A stretch of DNA of 64,000 nt from contig JANRIC010000131.1 in NCBI GenBank assembly GCA_033765345.1, forward strand, positions 1 through 64,000, written 5' to 3'. Source of the stretch: JANRIC01 sp033765345. GTDB taxonomy: Bacteria; Bacteroidota; Bacteroidia; Cytophagales; Microscillaceae. The notes beneath the pieces were generated by a model. It was not told where the DNA came from and ran no database searches. It saw only the letters and a program-made list of their open reading frames with translations. This document shows, piece after piece, positions 18,355 through 28,624 of the stretch (position 1 is the first letter of the stretch; each line of letters opens with the position of its first letter). A program made the position numbers and the translations under genes.

Positions 18355-21300
18355 CAATATTTTATAATTTTATAACTCCCCCAATATTTGCCCATATGAA
18401 ATTGCAAGAGATAAACTCCTGAAGGAATATATGAGGTTTTTATTACTTCCTGAATTTTATTTTGCGATTTAATGTCTTTTTGGATAAGATATACCTGCCC
18501 TTTTAAGTCGCTGAGGGAAAGTTGATAGGCGCCCGTTCCTCCAAAATCGGTCAAAAAAAGAAAATTTTCTTCATGAGGATTTGGAAATACTTGGATTTGA
18601 TCGGAAATATTCAAGTCTTCCTGCGCCGTAATCAAAGGATAAGCAAATATATTGGAGCTGACTTTACAAGCCCCTACCCCCGTTCCAAAAGTAGCCAGGG
18701 CATAATAAAAACCATTTTTTACGGGTTTATGGGTACTTTGATTGGCTCCTGGAATCGGCTCAAAATCCACAAACCATTGATACAAGTTTGCATCTTCGGG
18801 AATTGCTCTAAATAATATACCGTCAAAGCTAATTTCAAGCTCTCTCGGTTGTCCATTGACTACCACTTGTAAAGCTCTCAAGGCAGTAGAAGAACAAGTA
18901 TCTACGCCCACCTCACAATCGTAAAGCCCGGTTTCGCCAGCCAAATAAGTAGCGAAATTTGCGCCCGGGATAGGTATTCCATTACGCCGCCATTGGTATC
19001 GGGCTTCTTCCAGATAAGGAATGACGATGAGTGAGGCCTTTCTGCCCTGGCAAATCACGTCTCCTTCACTTCCCCCGTCGTTTCGGATGATGGCAATCAC
19101 GGCATCCAGATTACATATAGCCCTGGCTACAGCTACCTGGCTGGTATCTTTACCGCCGCCGTTTAGTGCGATAACCCGGTAAGCATAAAACTGACCTGAA
19201 ACCAATCCGTCAAAATCACTGTATTTTTTTTGACGCGTAAGCCGGTCATTTCTAAAAACCGTAATCGTATCAATAAAAGAAGTTGGTAAAAAAGATATTC
19301 CTTCGGTACGTTCAACGATAAATAAAGTAGTGGTATCCAGATTATATTCCCATTGAAGATCAATCTGTCGAGTAGAAATCGACTCAGCCATCAGATTAAT
19401 CGGAGAAATAGGAATTGGAATGTTGGTATCTATAGGAAGGGTGATTTCGGCCGGCTCACTGTAAGGCGAATTTCCAAAGGAGTTAAAGGCTCGTACTCTA
19501 TATATATAAGTCAAATTTGCTTGTCTGGAAGAGTCGCTTAAAGTAGTCACATCCATCCCCACGGTTGCGATCTCAATAAAATTGTTTAAGGTCAATAGAC
19601 TTGCTCTTTCTATCCTGAATCCGATTTCATCATCAGATCTATCCTGCCAGTTGAGCGTAATGGTAGAGCCATTGCTGCTGAGGGTTAGATTGGCAGGGAC
19701 TCTGGGCACGTTGGATGCCTGAGAGGCAGTAATATTACTAAAAGTGGAGAAGGTACCCCCGCTACGAGTCCTTACTCGATAAAAATAAGTAATGTTAGGA
19801 GATAGCCCCACGCTATCTACGATTTGCTTAAGATCAGATTCAAAAGTACGATCAAGGGGATCAAATTCCCGATTTAAGGATCGTTGTATCTCAAAAATCA
19901 CATCAGATTGGGTGTTTTCGTGCTGCCAGTTAAGTTCTATTTCGCGCTCAGATGCCGGGTTTGCTCTTAGATTGATCGGAGGATTGATCCGAACTGTCAC
20001 CAAAAAAGTATCTCTCACAGATTTTACTCCGGAGAAAGCTTGCAAAATAATCTGTGCCGTACCCACCTGATTCGGTAAAACCTGGAAGCGCAGGGTCTGA
20101 AGTTTGACCGTATCTACCTTGAGTAAGGTAGGCGCAGTATTGTTTTGCACAACAGTAAGAATGCTCGATGATTCATTATCTACATCTGCAAAAACATTAC
20201 TTATATCTATAAAACGATCCGGTGAATTGACATCCAATACAATATCAGGCATGGGATTGGCTACATAAGGTGGGTCATCTACTGGCGAGACCTGAATCAG
20301 GAAGGTATCTCTTACCGTTAATCCTTGAGAATTGCCTTCTATGACAATCTGCCCCGTCCCGAAAGCATCCGGAACTAAGGTTAATGTAAGCGTATTTGCA
20401 TTCACCGTAGCTGTCACCAAGCCTGCATTGTCGATGTTGTATACACTTTTGCCAATCGCAGCTACATCGCTATCAGTATCACCGAATACACTGCTCAAAT
20501 TAATATGAATGGGGGCAGCATCCTCAATGGTATTTATATTGAAAATGGGATTGAGTACCGTTGGAGGATCATCTACAAACACATTTTCGTACCAGGCAAT
20601 GGTATTGTCAAGATCGGAAGCGGAAAGTACGTCCAGATCCCCATCCCCGTCTACATCTGCGGCATAAACAAACTCTGCCTCATTGGCGGGTATAAAAGGT
20701 GTAGGGATTGTTCGGGCAGTAAAATTTTGATTACCGTCATTCTGATACCAAGCAATTTTATTGTCATTGAGTGAAGCTGAAAGTACATCCAAAAAACCAT
20801 CGCCGTTGACATCGGCAGCATACACCGATCTGGCAGCAATTGCCTGATTGCTGATGATTCGCTGAGTAAATAACTGACTGCCGTTGTTTTGATACCAGGC
20901 AATTTCATTATCAAACTGTGAAGCAGCGAGTACGTCCATGTCGCCATCTTTATCCAAATCAACCGGATAGAGTGCCTGAGCAAAATCTGACAGGGTAGAG
21001 ACCGTTTTGAGGGTAAAATTCTGATTGCCATCATTTTCATACCAAGCAATCTGATCATCATTAAAAGAAGCGGTAAAGAGGTCTACATCCCCGTCTTTGT
21101 CCATATCGGCGGCACGAATAAATCGGGTTCCGTTGGGTGTAGGCGTGATTTGTCGGGTAGAGAAAGTACCATTATTTAGATTCTCATACAAAAATATTCT
21201 GCTGGCATTCAGATAAGAAGCTGATACAACATCCAGATCGCCATCTCCATCTATATCCACAGCAAAGACGGAGCCCGGTCCTTCTACCGTGCTATTGAGC

Positions 21301-24300
21301 ACTCTTTCAGTAAAATTGAGGCTGCCATCATTTTGATACCATGCCACTTTATTATTGCCAAAAGAAGCTGAGAGCACATCCAAATCCCCATCATTGTCCA
21401 TATCTGCGGCATAAACTGCTAAGGCGGCTGTTGCACTTGTTGTGATGATTTTTTCTGTAAAAGACTGATTACCATTATTCAAGTGGATGGCTATTTTATT
21501 ATCATCGTTTGATGCCGAAAGTACGTCCATATCCCCGTCTTTGTCCATATCAGCCGCATAAACCATTTCAGCAGCCAAGGTATTGGTACTTACAATGTGT
21601 TTCTTAAATACGGTTGGGTTTTCAGCACTAGGCTGAGTCGCTATTCTAAATTCAAAATGTAGGGATTTGCCCAGCTTATCTCCCTCAATAGATAAAATAT
21701 CCTTGGTTACATCTACAAAAATAACCTCTCCGGCTTTAAAATTCTGGTTGGGGTCAAAGGTAATGGTGCCTGTGCCGCCACCGCTAAACGTTCCGCTGAT
21801 CAAACCGGTTTGTTCGCCTCTGATTTTTATATGTGTACTTAGATTATTATTTGCATCAGAAATACCCGCATCGAAATTAAAACTTATATTGGAGCTTGGG
21901 CTTACTCCAGATGCATTGGCGGTTGGAACAGTACTTTGCAAGCGAAAAGGAATTTTTAGATTCTCATACCAGGCTACTTTATCGTTGTTGTCTGAGGCTG
22001 AAAGCACGTCCAAATCTCCATCTCCGTCCATATCTGCTGCATAGACAAACTCTGCTCCATCAGCAAGTGTGGATATGGTTCGGGCAGTAAAGTTTTGGTT
22101 GCCATCATTTTGATACCAAGCAATTTTGTCGTCATTGAGTGAAGCCGAAAGTACATCCAGAAAACCATCGCCGTTGACATCGGCAGCATACACCGATCTG
22201 GCAGCAATTGCCTGATTGCTGATGATTCGCTGAGTAAAGATTTGATTCCCATCGTTTTGATACCAAGCAATTTCATTATCATTTTCAGAAGCAGAAATTA
22301 CATCCATGTCCCCATCTTTATCCAAATCAACTGGATAAAGCCCCTGCGCAAAATCTGCTTGTGTGGAGATGGTTCTAAGGGTAAAATTTTGGCTGCCGTC
22401 ATTTTCATACCAAGCTACTCGATCATCATTAAAAGAAGCCGTAAGAAGGTCTACATCCCCGTCTCTATCCATATCGGCGGCACGAATAAATCGGATACCA
22501 TTAGCAGTGCTAGCTATCTGGCGGGATACAAAAGTACCGCTCTGATTTTCATACCAAAACATCTTGCTGGTATTCCGATAAGAAGCCGATACCACATCCA
22601 AATCGCCATCTCCATCTATATCTATCGCAAAGACTGAACCGGGTCCATCGTGTGAGCTATTAAGCACTCTTTCGGTAAAACTAAGATTGCCGTCATTCTG
22701 ATACCAGGATACTTTGTTATCATTAAAAGAAGCCGAAAGTACATCCAAATCCCCGTCACCGTCTATATCTGATGCATATACTGCTTGTGCACTGGTTGCC
22801 GAAAGGGTCACGACTCTTTCCGTAAAAGATTGATTTCCATCATTGATCTGAATGGCAATTTTATTGTCGTTGTTCGATGCAGTAAGTACGTCCAAATCCC
22901 CGTCTTTGTCCATGTCTGCAGCATAGACCATTTTGGGACCATTGGTATTAAGCGTAATAACACGCTCCTGAAACAAGGTTGGATTTTCAGGACTGGGCTG
23001 CACCGCCACCCGAAATTCGTAATGTTGGGTTTTGCCTAAATTGATACCCTCTACAGAGATAAGGTCTTTAATCACATCTACAAAAATCACTTCTCCAGGT
23101 TTGAAATCTTGTGTTGGATTGAAGGTAATTGTAGTGGTTCCTCCTCCGCTGAGTACCCCAGCAATCAAACCGGTTTGTTCACCTCTAATTTTTATATTTG
23201 AGCCGACCGAAGCCGCCGTTACGGCTGCATCGAAAGTAAATACCAAATTTGTACTAGGGTTTATTCCCGAGGCATTGGCTGAGGGGCTTGCACTTAAAAG
23301 GCGAAAAGATAAGTTTTTATGCAAGAATACCCTGTCTCCTCCCCTTGTCTGAGAAATCACATCCAGATCCTTGTCTCCATCTATATCCACTGCATATACA
23401 TCTACTACACCAGCAATCCCTGTGCTGATGCTTCTACGGGTGAAGCTTTGAGAGCCATTATTTTCAAAATATACTACTTCTGAAGTATTGCTTGCGGCAG
23501 CCAATACATCTATGTCTCCATCGCCATCGATGTCTATAGGGTAAGCTCCTACCACACTGCCCACAGCATTACTGATATTTCTTTGGGTAAAGCTTTGAGA
23601 GCCATTGTTCTCAAACCAAGCCAGTAGATCATCATTGGTGAAAGTAGCCAAAATATCCATATCTCCGTCATCATCCATATCTATAAGATAAGTTCGGGTA
23701 GACACCACGGTACCAGTAGTAGGTATATTGATGTTTTGGTTGGTAAAGTCATCAGAGCCTCCATTGCGGTACCAGTTTAGATTTTGCCCTCCAAAAGAAG
23801 CAGCCCCAACCAAGAAATCCACATCACCGTCCTTGTCCATATCTCCACTATAGGCATCAAAAGCTCCGGCAAAGTCCAAATAACGATTGATAGTAAATGT
23901 TTGAGCCCCATTATTTACCAGCCACCAAGTATCATCATTTCCAAAATCGGCAGTCAGTACATCCAGGTCACCATCTCCGTCTATATCCTTGATATGGACT
24001 CCTTGCGGCGAAATTAACCCTGTGGCAAGTATTTGCGCTGTAAAATTTTGACTCCCATCATTGCGATACCAACGAATCTGATTAAGCCCGTCTAAACTCA
24101 CAATTATATCCATTGTACCGTTTTGATCCAAATCAGCCAAAGCAAGCCGGCTTGGATCCGCATTACTTAGCGTAGCAATGATTCGGGTAGAAAAAGAATT
24201 GCCCGTACCATCCGTATTTTCAAGCCAAAATATTTGATCTCCATCCGGCGATACTCCGGCGATATCCATATCTCCGTCTTTGTCTATGTCCCCAGCCGTT

Positions 24301-24875
24301 ATATCTTCCGGCCCGTTAACTCCTGTGGCTACAGCAGTAGTACCCCATTGTATGGGAACAGCTCCTGTCAGGGTTGATTGAATCCTAAATTCATATTGAA
24401 ACGATCGGGTTAGTGCCGAACCGTCGGTTCCAAGCAATCCCGGTTGGATGGTCACATGAATCACATCTCCGGCTCTGAAAGCTTGCGAAGGTGTAAAAGT
24501 AACTGTGCCGCTCGTAACGGTATATGTTCCGCTTAGATTTCCGATTTGCTCGCTTCTGACTTGTATCTGAGTGCTGTTGGCTGTGGAAAACTGAATATCT
24601 TTGTCAAAACTTAGCTGAATAGTGCTGTTCGGAAGCACATAATTCTGATTCATTGCTGGATTTAGAGAGGTAATGGAGAGAAGAGGAGGCAAACGCCGAC
24701 TCTTTTGGGGAACTCTTTTTTCTTTTAAATAATCCTCGTTGTATTTATCCGCCAAATCAAGGGAACTCGCATATACATAAATCTGAGACCCATCTGCCTT
24801 TGTTGTGTTTGTTTGTGCAAAACCGATTTTCTGTGTAAAAACAAATAATAGATATAAGAACCAAATTTTATTCAT
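18354..24875 (-). CDS. Giant secreted FG-GAP/VCBS propeller protein with T9SS sorting domain
   Basis: The protein has about 2,170 residues with a signal peptide (MNKIWFLYLLFVFTQKIGFAQ). Three units follow, each made of a Big_5/SbsA-type Ig domain plus seven FG-GAP/VCBS repeats with DxDxDGDxD calcium loops, 21 loops in all. The second and third units are duplicates with a 1,368-bp (456-codon) period. After them come two cadherin-like domains, three fibronectin type III domains, Ig-like segments and a T9SS type A sorting domain (VFPNPHEENF to SGVYLLQFHMGKYWGSYKII). It should be exported by type IX secretion and displayed or released, probably as an adhesin or sugar-binding protein. An ATG at 24893 would add six residues. 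Confidence 0.9.
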   Translation of the reverse strand: MNKIWFLYLLFVFTQKIGFAQTNTTKADGSQIYVYASSLDLADKYNEDYLKEKRVPQKSRRLPPLLSITSLNPAMNQNYVLPNSTIQLSFDKDIQFSTANSTQIQVRSEQIGNLSGTYTVTSGTVTFTPSQAFRAGDVIHVTIQPGLLGTDGSALTRSFQYEFRIQSTLTGAVPIQWGTTAVATGVNGPEDITAGDIDKDGDMDIAGVSPDGDQIFWLENTDGTGNSFSTRIIATLSNADPSRLALADLDQNGTMDIIVSLDGLNQIRWYRNDGSQNFTAQILATGLISPQGVHIKDIDGDGDLDVLTADFGNDDTWWLVNNGAQTFTINRYLDFAGAFDAYSGDMDKDGDVDFLVGAASFGGQNLNWYRNGGSDDFTNQNINIPTTGTVVSTRTYLIDMDDDGDMDILATFTNDDLLAWFENNGSQSFTQRNISNAVGSVVGAYPIDIDGDGDIDVLAAASNTSEVVYFENNGSQSFTRRSISTGIAGVVDVYAVDIDGDKDLDVISQTRGGDRVFLHKNLSFRLLSASPSANASGINPSTNLVFTFDAAVTAASVGSNIKIRGEQTGLIAGVLSGGGTTTITFNPTQDFKPGEVIFVDVIKDLISVEGINLGKTQHYEFRVAVQPSPENPTLFQERVITLNTNGPKMVYAADMDKDGDLDVLTASNNDNKIAIQINDGNQSFTERVVTLSATSAQAVYASDIDGDGDLDVLSASFNDNKVSWYQNDGNLSFTERVLNSSHDGPGSVFAIDIDGDGDLDVVSASYRNTSKMFWYENQSGTFVSRQIASTANGIRFIRAADMDRDGDVDLLTASFNDDRVAWYENDGSQNFTLRTISTQADFAQGLYPVDLDKDGDMDVISASENDNEIAWYQNDGNQIFTQRIISNQAIAARSVYAADVNGDGFLDVLSASLNDDKIAWYQNDGNQNFTARTISTLADGAEFVYAADMDGDGDLDVLSASDNNDKVAWYENLKIPFRLQSTVPTANASGVSPSSNISFNFDAGISDANNNLSTHIKIRGEQTGLISGTFSGGGTGTITFDPNQNFKAGEVIFVDVTKDILSIEGDKLGKSLHFEFRIATQPSAENPTVFKKHIVSTNTLAAEMVYAADMDKDGDMDVLSASNDDNKIAIHLNNGNQSFTEKIITTSATAALAVYAADMDNDGDLDVLSASFGNNKVAWYQNDGSLNFTERVLNSTVEGPGSVFAVDIDGDGDLDVVSASYLNASRIFLYENLNNGTFSTRQITPTPNGTRFIRAADMDKDGDVDLFTASFNDDQIAWYENDGNQNFTLKTVSTLSDFAQALYPVDLDKDGDMDVLAASQFDNEIAWYQNNGSQLFTQRIISNQAIAARSVYAADVNGDGFLDVLSASLNDNKIAWYQNDGNQNFTARTIPTPFIPANEAEFVYAADVDGDGDLDVLSASDLDNTIAWYENVFVDDPPTVLNPIFNINTIEDAAPIHINLSSVFGDTDSDVAAIGKSVYNIDNAGLVTATVNANTLTLTLVPDAFGTGQIVIEGNSQGLTVRDTFLIQVSPVDDPPYVANPMPDIVLDVNSPDRFIDISNVFADVDNESSSILTVVQNNTAPTLLKVDTVKLQTLRFQVLPNQVGTAQIILQAFSGVKSVRDTFLVTVRINPPINLRANPASEREIELNWQHENTQSDVIFEIQRSLNREFDPLDRTFESDLKQIVDSVGLSPNITYFYRVRTRSGGTFSTFSNITASQASNVPRVPANLTLSSNGSTITLNWQDRSDDEIGFRIERASLLTLNNFIEIATVGMDVTTLSDSSRQANLTYIYRVRAFNSFGNSPYSEPAEITLPIDTNIPIPISPINLMAESISTRQIDLQWEYNLDTTTLFIVERTEGISFLPTSFIDTITVFRNDRLTRQKKYSDFDGLVSGQFYAYRVIALNGGGKDTSQVAVARAICNLDAVIAIIRNDGGSEGDVICQGRKASLIVIPYLEEARYQWRRNGIPIPGANFATYLAGETGLYDCEVGVDTCSSTALRALQVVVNGQPRELEISFDGILFRAIPEDANLYQWFVDFEPIPGANQSTHKPVKNGFYYALATFGTGVGACKVSSNIFAYPLITAQEDLNISDQIQVFPNPHEENFLFLTDFGGTGAYQLSLSDLKGQVYLIQKDIKSQNKIQEVIKTSYIPSGVYLLQFHMGKYWGSYKIIKY

Positions 24876-25069
24876 AGAATTGAATAAATACATAACTTAT
24901 TGATTTTAAATATTTTAGTTTTTACTCTTGCTGAATGATTTAATTAGAGTGACAAGTTAAAAAAAAAAAGTTCAAATATTATCAATTTATTACCTAAGTT
25001 ATTTTAAAACATATAGAAAATTTTGCTAATTTGTCGTGTCATTAGAGTTTTAGCATTAAACCTTTGGTT

Positions 25070-26524
25070 ATGTATCGCAAACATCTCATTATCAGCTTAT
25101 TATTGATTGTATCCTTACTGACCATTTCATGTTTGAGGGTAGATGAAATTGAATTTATCCCCTTTCAAGTAGATTTCCAGGCTCCTACCAATGTAATAAT
25201 TCAGGAAAAAATACGCTTTAATCCGGGCGAAGGTACTGTGGGGGCACAAAGTTTCCTATGGGAATTTGGAGATGCAGACAGCACTGTAAGCACGGACCAA
25301 AACCCTGAATTCAGTTATGACACGCTTGGCTTTTTCACTGTAAAACTTACAGCAAAGATTCAAAAATCCAAAGGCTTACAAGAGGGTTTCTTCACAAGAA
25401 ATATTCGGGTGCTTCCTGCCAGTGATACTCTGTTAGAAATAAATACCTTAGGTACCACAAGCAGTGATGAAATCCCTCAAGATTTTTATGTAAAAAAAGA
25501 AAATCAAGAATATTTGCTCTTAGGTCGAAAAAATTTAAATACCTTGACTATCTACACCTTAAATAATAACCTGAACATCAAACACCAAAAGGAAATTTCA
25601 AACCTGGCAAGTGGGCAAATTTTTGGTAAAGTGATCAGGTCTACAAGTGATCAAGGAATTTTGGTGGTAGGTTATGTGCAATCAAGCCTTGATGAAAATG
25701 ATGCCTTTATTGTAAAACTCGATAGCTTAGGTAATTTTAGTGAATCAAGTTGGCAAAAAGTAATCACTTCTATCAAAAACGAAGTGTATAATAGCATTAT
25801 TGAATCTATCAATGGATTAGATACCAGCTATTTTGCCATAGGAACCGTGTTTAATTTGGCAAGTCCTACCATATTAATTGATCGTTATTCTCCACAAGGA
25901 GTCTTGCTAAATTCGCAAAGCTTCGAGAATCAGTGTAATAACTGTAAGGCCAATGCCGCAATTCTTATACCCAACGAGCAGGAAAACACCTTAATTATTG
26001 CAGGAAACCTAATCAACGCACCCACACTGTTTAAATTTACCCTCAAAAATCAAGTGGCAGTCCTGGAAGATAGAAGTTTTGTAAATATCAAAGGCGAAGG
26101 GCTGGTTGTAAAACAATTATCCGACGGGAAATTTACCCTGGCAGGCTCAATTAATAGCGGTACAGATAGCACCAGAGCATTTATTGCCAAGCTAGATGTA
26201 GTAAGCCAAGGTGTTATTCCTGCCTGGGTGACAGAAGTGGCTGTTTATCGTGAAAATTTTCTGGATATTAGCGAAGATACCGAAGGAGATATTCTGGTCT
26301 TAGGCAATCATTTTAACCCTATTTCTCAGGCAGATGCTTTGTTAGTCCGCTTGGATACTTTTTCAGGTCGTGTCAAAAAAATAAATCTTCTGGGAGGATA
26401 TGGCATGCAATCAGGTTTGAGAATATGGAATAATCAGAATAATCTACACTTGATAGGATCCCAAATCACGGATGCCGGTTTCGGCTTCCGTGATATCATC
26501 GTAGGGAAAATTCCTCTCAATTAA
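25070..26524 (+). CDS. PKD-domain lipoprotein
   Basis: The protein has 484 residues from the ATG at 25070; the two codons before it (TTG GTT) are not needed. The lipoprotein signal is LLLIVSLLTISC, with lipidation at the cysteine. A PKD domain follows, recognisable from SFLWEFGDADSTVSTDQNP and FTVKLTAKI. The rest (about 130-484) resembles the beta-propeller-like repeats of Bacteroidota surface proteins (KVIRSTSDQGILVVGY, IAKLD, LLVRLDTFSG). It is probably anchored in the outer membrane. The gene is divergent from the giant FG-GAP gene, 194 nt away, and the two may be regulated together. Function unknown. Confidence 0.75.
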   Translation: MYRKHLIISLLLIVSLLTISCLRVDEIEFIPFQVDFQAPTNVIIQEKIRFNPGEGTVGAQSFLWEFGDADSTVSTDQNPEFSYDTLGFFTVKLTAKIQKSKGLQEGFFTRNIRVLPASDTLLEINTLGTTSSDEIPQDFYVKKENQEYLLLGRKNLNTLTIYTLNNNLNIKHQKEISNLASGQIFGKVIRSTSDQGILVVGYVQSSLDENDAFIVKLDSLGNFSESSWQKVITSIKNEVYNSIIESINGLDTSYFAIGTVFNLASPTILIDRYSPQGVLLNSQSFENQCNNCKANAAILIPNEQENTLIIAGNLINAPTLFKFTLKNQVAVLEDRSFVNIKGEGLVVKQLSDGKFTLAGSINSGTDSTRAFIAKLDVVSQGVIPAWVTEVAVYRENFLDISEDTEGDILVLGNHFNPISQADALLVRLDTFSGRVKKINLLGGYGMQSGLRIWNNQNNLHLIGSQITDAGFGFRDIIVGKIPLN

Positions 26525-26532
26525 TAATTCTT

Positions 26533-27435
26533 TTAGCTCCAAAATCGACTCAAATAGACCTCCAAAGGCTTATATCTTTCTACGAGAGAACGTAATTTTT
26601 CAATACGGCTCTGGGTGAGTGGGTGGCTTCGCCAAATTCCGGGAATCTCTACTGTTTTATAAGTACCCCACCAAAAAGGCCTGGCTTGGCGTTGATAATA
26701 TTCTATCTTCTCAAGCGCATCGGCTAATCCATCCGGATCCTGAGTCAGCTCCGCAGCCCCCAAATCTGCTTCAAACTCACGAATACGCGACAAAGCCATG
26801 CTCAACATCAGGCTGATATAAGGCGCACCAATTAGCAATAAAATAGCCAACCAAGAAATATAAACTTCGCCAATGAGTATTAAAGGCAAATTGATCAAAA
26901 GAAGTACCTTGCCTAAAAAGGATAGATTAGAAGTCATACGGTTCAGAATCTGCGCTACCAACATTACTTGGGTATCGTGATTTTTTAAGTGGCTGATTTC
27001 GTGAGCCATCACTCCACGGATTTCTCGAAGTGACAAAATCTGCAAAATACTTTTTGTAAGCCCAATCAACGGCTGATCTTTTGTACCCGTAGCAAAAGCA
27101 TTGAGCGATTGGGAAGGGATTAAATACAACTCTGGCCTTTTACTCAATCCCGCTTTGCTTGCCAATTCATCCAAAGTATCAAACAAGGCAGGACTTTCAT
27201 AGTAGCTTAATTTTCTAGCACCATAAATCTTTAGTTGAAGCCGTGCTGGGCTTAATAACACAAAACCTATCAAAATAGCCCCTATAAAAACCATCCAGAA
27301 CAAACCCTCCGCACCAGCTAATAAAAAACCTGTAACACCCAATATAATCACAAGGCTTAACAAATACACAATGGTATAAAAGGTATTGTTTAATTTATGA
27401 TTGATAATCTTATCGTTTCTTAGCATTTTAGTCAT
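26533..27435 (-). CDS. htpX: M48 family zinc metalloprotease, HtpX-like
   Basis: The protein has about 300 residues. Two transmembrane helices lie near the N-terminus (TIVYLLSLVIILGVTGFLLAG and MVFIGAILIGFVLLS). The zinc site is MAHEISHLKNHDTQVM, and the third ligand lies in SRIREFEADLGAAEL, as in M48B proteases that degrade misfolded membrane proteins. FATGTKDQPLIGLTKSIL is also typical. Three in-frame ATGs exist (27471, 27435, 27426); 27435 is preferred because it avoids a non-conserved leader. The divergent region to fdhD holds paired palindromes that could be operators. Confidence 0.82.
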   Translation of the reverse strand: MTKMLRNDKIINHKLNNTFYTIVYLLSLVIILGVTGFLLAGAEGLFWMVFIGAILIGFVLLSPARLQLKIYGARKLSYYESPALFDTLDELASKAGLSKRPELYLIPSQSLNAFATGTKDQPLIGLTKSILQILSLREIRGVMAHEISHLKNHDTQVMLVAQILNRMTSNLSFLGKVLLLINLPLILIGEVYISWLAILLLIGAPYISLMLSMALSRIREFEADLGAAELTQDPDGLADALEKIEYYQRQARPFWWGTYKTVEIPGIWRSHPLTQSRIEKLRSLVERYKPLEVYLSRFWS

Positions 27436-27491
27436 ATTTTTATACAAAATAGTTTTCAAAAGACATTCCATGTATTTAAAAACAATAAATC

Positions 27492-27548
27492 AAGACAAAA
27501 TGTCTTATTATTATTCCACTATACTAATAAATAAAGACAAAATGACTG
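27492..27548. promoter_or_regulatory. Candidate paired operator between htpX and fdhD
   Basis: AAGACAAAATGTCTT (27492-27506) is a palindrome with arms AAGACA/TGTCTT around AAA. A degenerate second copy, AAGACAAAATGACTG, sits at 27534-27548. The copies are 42 bp apart, four helical turns, as expected for cooperative binding on one DNA face. No matching regulator gene is nearby. Confidence 0.4.
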
Positions 27549-27604
27549 ATTAAAACTAAGCAACTCCCCAAACACGTAAATTTTTAAAATCCAAATAATT
27601 TGTA

Positions 27605-27612
27605 TATTTTTG
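27605..27612 (+). promoter_or_regulatory. Candidate Bacteroidota -7 element of fdhD
   Basis: TATTTTTG matches the TAnnTTTG consensus of the Bacteroidota primary sigma factor and lies 21 nt before the fdhD ATG at 27634. The expected -33 TTTG is not clear (TTTT near 27581). Confidence 0.35.
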
Positions 27613-27633
27613 ATTTACACAAAGAATAATCTT

Positions 27634-28503
27634 ATGCCCCAACCCACGGTATATCCTTTAGAAGTAAAGAAGGTTCTAAAAAATCTGTCTTTTGTTAAAC
27701 AAACTGACCTGTTGGTCGTGGAAGAACCGCTGGAAATCCGCCTGGGCTTTGGCACTGCCGACAATCGCCAACAGAAGAGTATTTCATTGACGATGCGTAC
27801 TCCCGGCAATGATTTTGAGCTAAGTCTGGGTTTTTTATTTACAGAGGGTATTTTAACCTCGATAAATCAGCTACACTCGATTCGTTATTGTGAAAATATC
27901 TCCTCAGAAGATTCCAAAGAAAATATTGTTAGAGTAGAACTCAAAGAAGGTTTTACACCAGATTTAAAAACACTGGAAAGGCATTTTTACACGCATTCAA
28001 GCTGTGGCGTATGTGGTAAAGCCTCCCTCGAATCGCTCTCTACCCTGAATTGTCCAATCAATCTTCCTTCTTACCCCTTGGTTTCAACCGAGTGCATCCT
28101 TCAACTGGCAGAAAATATCCGCGAAGAACAAACCGTGTTTAAACATACCGGAGGCTTACACGCTGCCGCAATCTTTAGCCCCGAAGGTGAACTGCTTTTA
28201 CTCCGGGAAGACATTGGCCGCCACAATGCGTTGGATAAGCTGATTGGACACTTTTTGTATCAAAACCAACTCCCACTTAGCCATCACATCTTGTGGCTGA
28301 GTGGTAGGGTCAGCTTCGAGATGGTTCAAAAAGCCTTAAAAGCAGGCATAGCCGTCTTGGTTGCAGTCGGCGCACCTTCAAGCCTGGCCGTAGATTTAGC
28401 CACACAATACCAGATGACCCTCATCGGTTTTGCCAAAGAACAGTCCTTTAATATTTACTCGGATTTTGGAAGGGTTATCCATTTCACATCTTCAAAAATT
28501 TAG
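27634..28503 (+). CDS. fdhD: Formate dehydrogenase accessory sulfurtransferase FdhD
   Basis: The protein has 289 residues from the ATG at 27634; an upstream TTG at 27610 is open but unneeded. FdhD passes sulfur from a cysteine desulfurase to the molybdenum cofactor before it is inserted into formate-dehydrogenase-type enzymes. The sulfur-carrying cysteines are visible in SSCGVCGKASLE, and family signatures include FELSLGFLFTEGI, HTGGLHAAAIF and REDIGRHNALDKLIG. The next gene encodes a molybdopterin oxidoreductase, the expected client. Confidence 0.95.
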   Translation: MPQPTVYPLEVKKVLKNLSFVKQTDLLVVEEPLEIRLGFGTADNRQQKSISLTMRTPGNDFELSLGFLFTEGILTSINQLHSIRYCENISSEDSKENIVRVELKEGFTPDLKTLERHFYTHSSCGVCGKASLESLSTLNCPINLPSYPLVSTECILQLAENIREEQTVFKHTGGLHAAAIFSPEGELLLLREDIGRHNALDKLIGHFLYQNQLPLSHHILWLSGRVSFEMVQKALKAGIAVLVAVGAPSSLAVDLATQYQMTLIGFAKEQSFNIYSDFGRVIHFTSSKI

Positions 28504-28624
28504 CTTATTTTGAAGATACAGATATACAAGCTAATCCTGTGATGATCAAGCAAATTGATTGGGGAAGTGTTATAGAAAATAGTCAGAAAAATTTAGTCAA
28601 TATCTGAAAGATTCCTAAGTTATT

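Noticed and set aside
27469..27612. Bacteroidota promoter for htpX
   Set aside because: A TATTTTGT-like box exists on the minus strand, but no -33 element at a suitable distance could be found, so it was not annotated.
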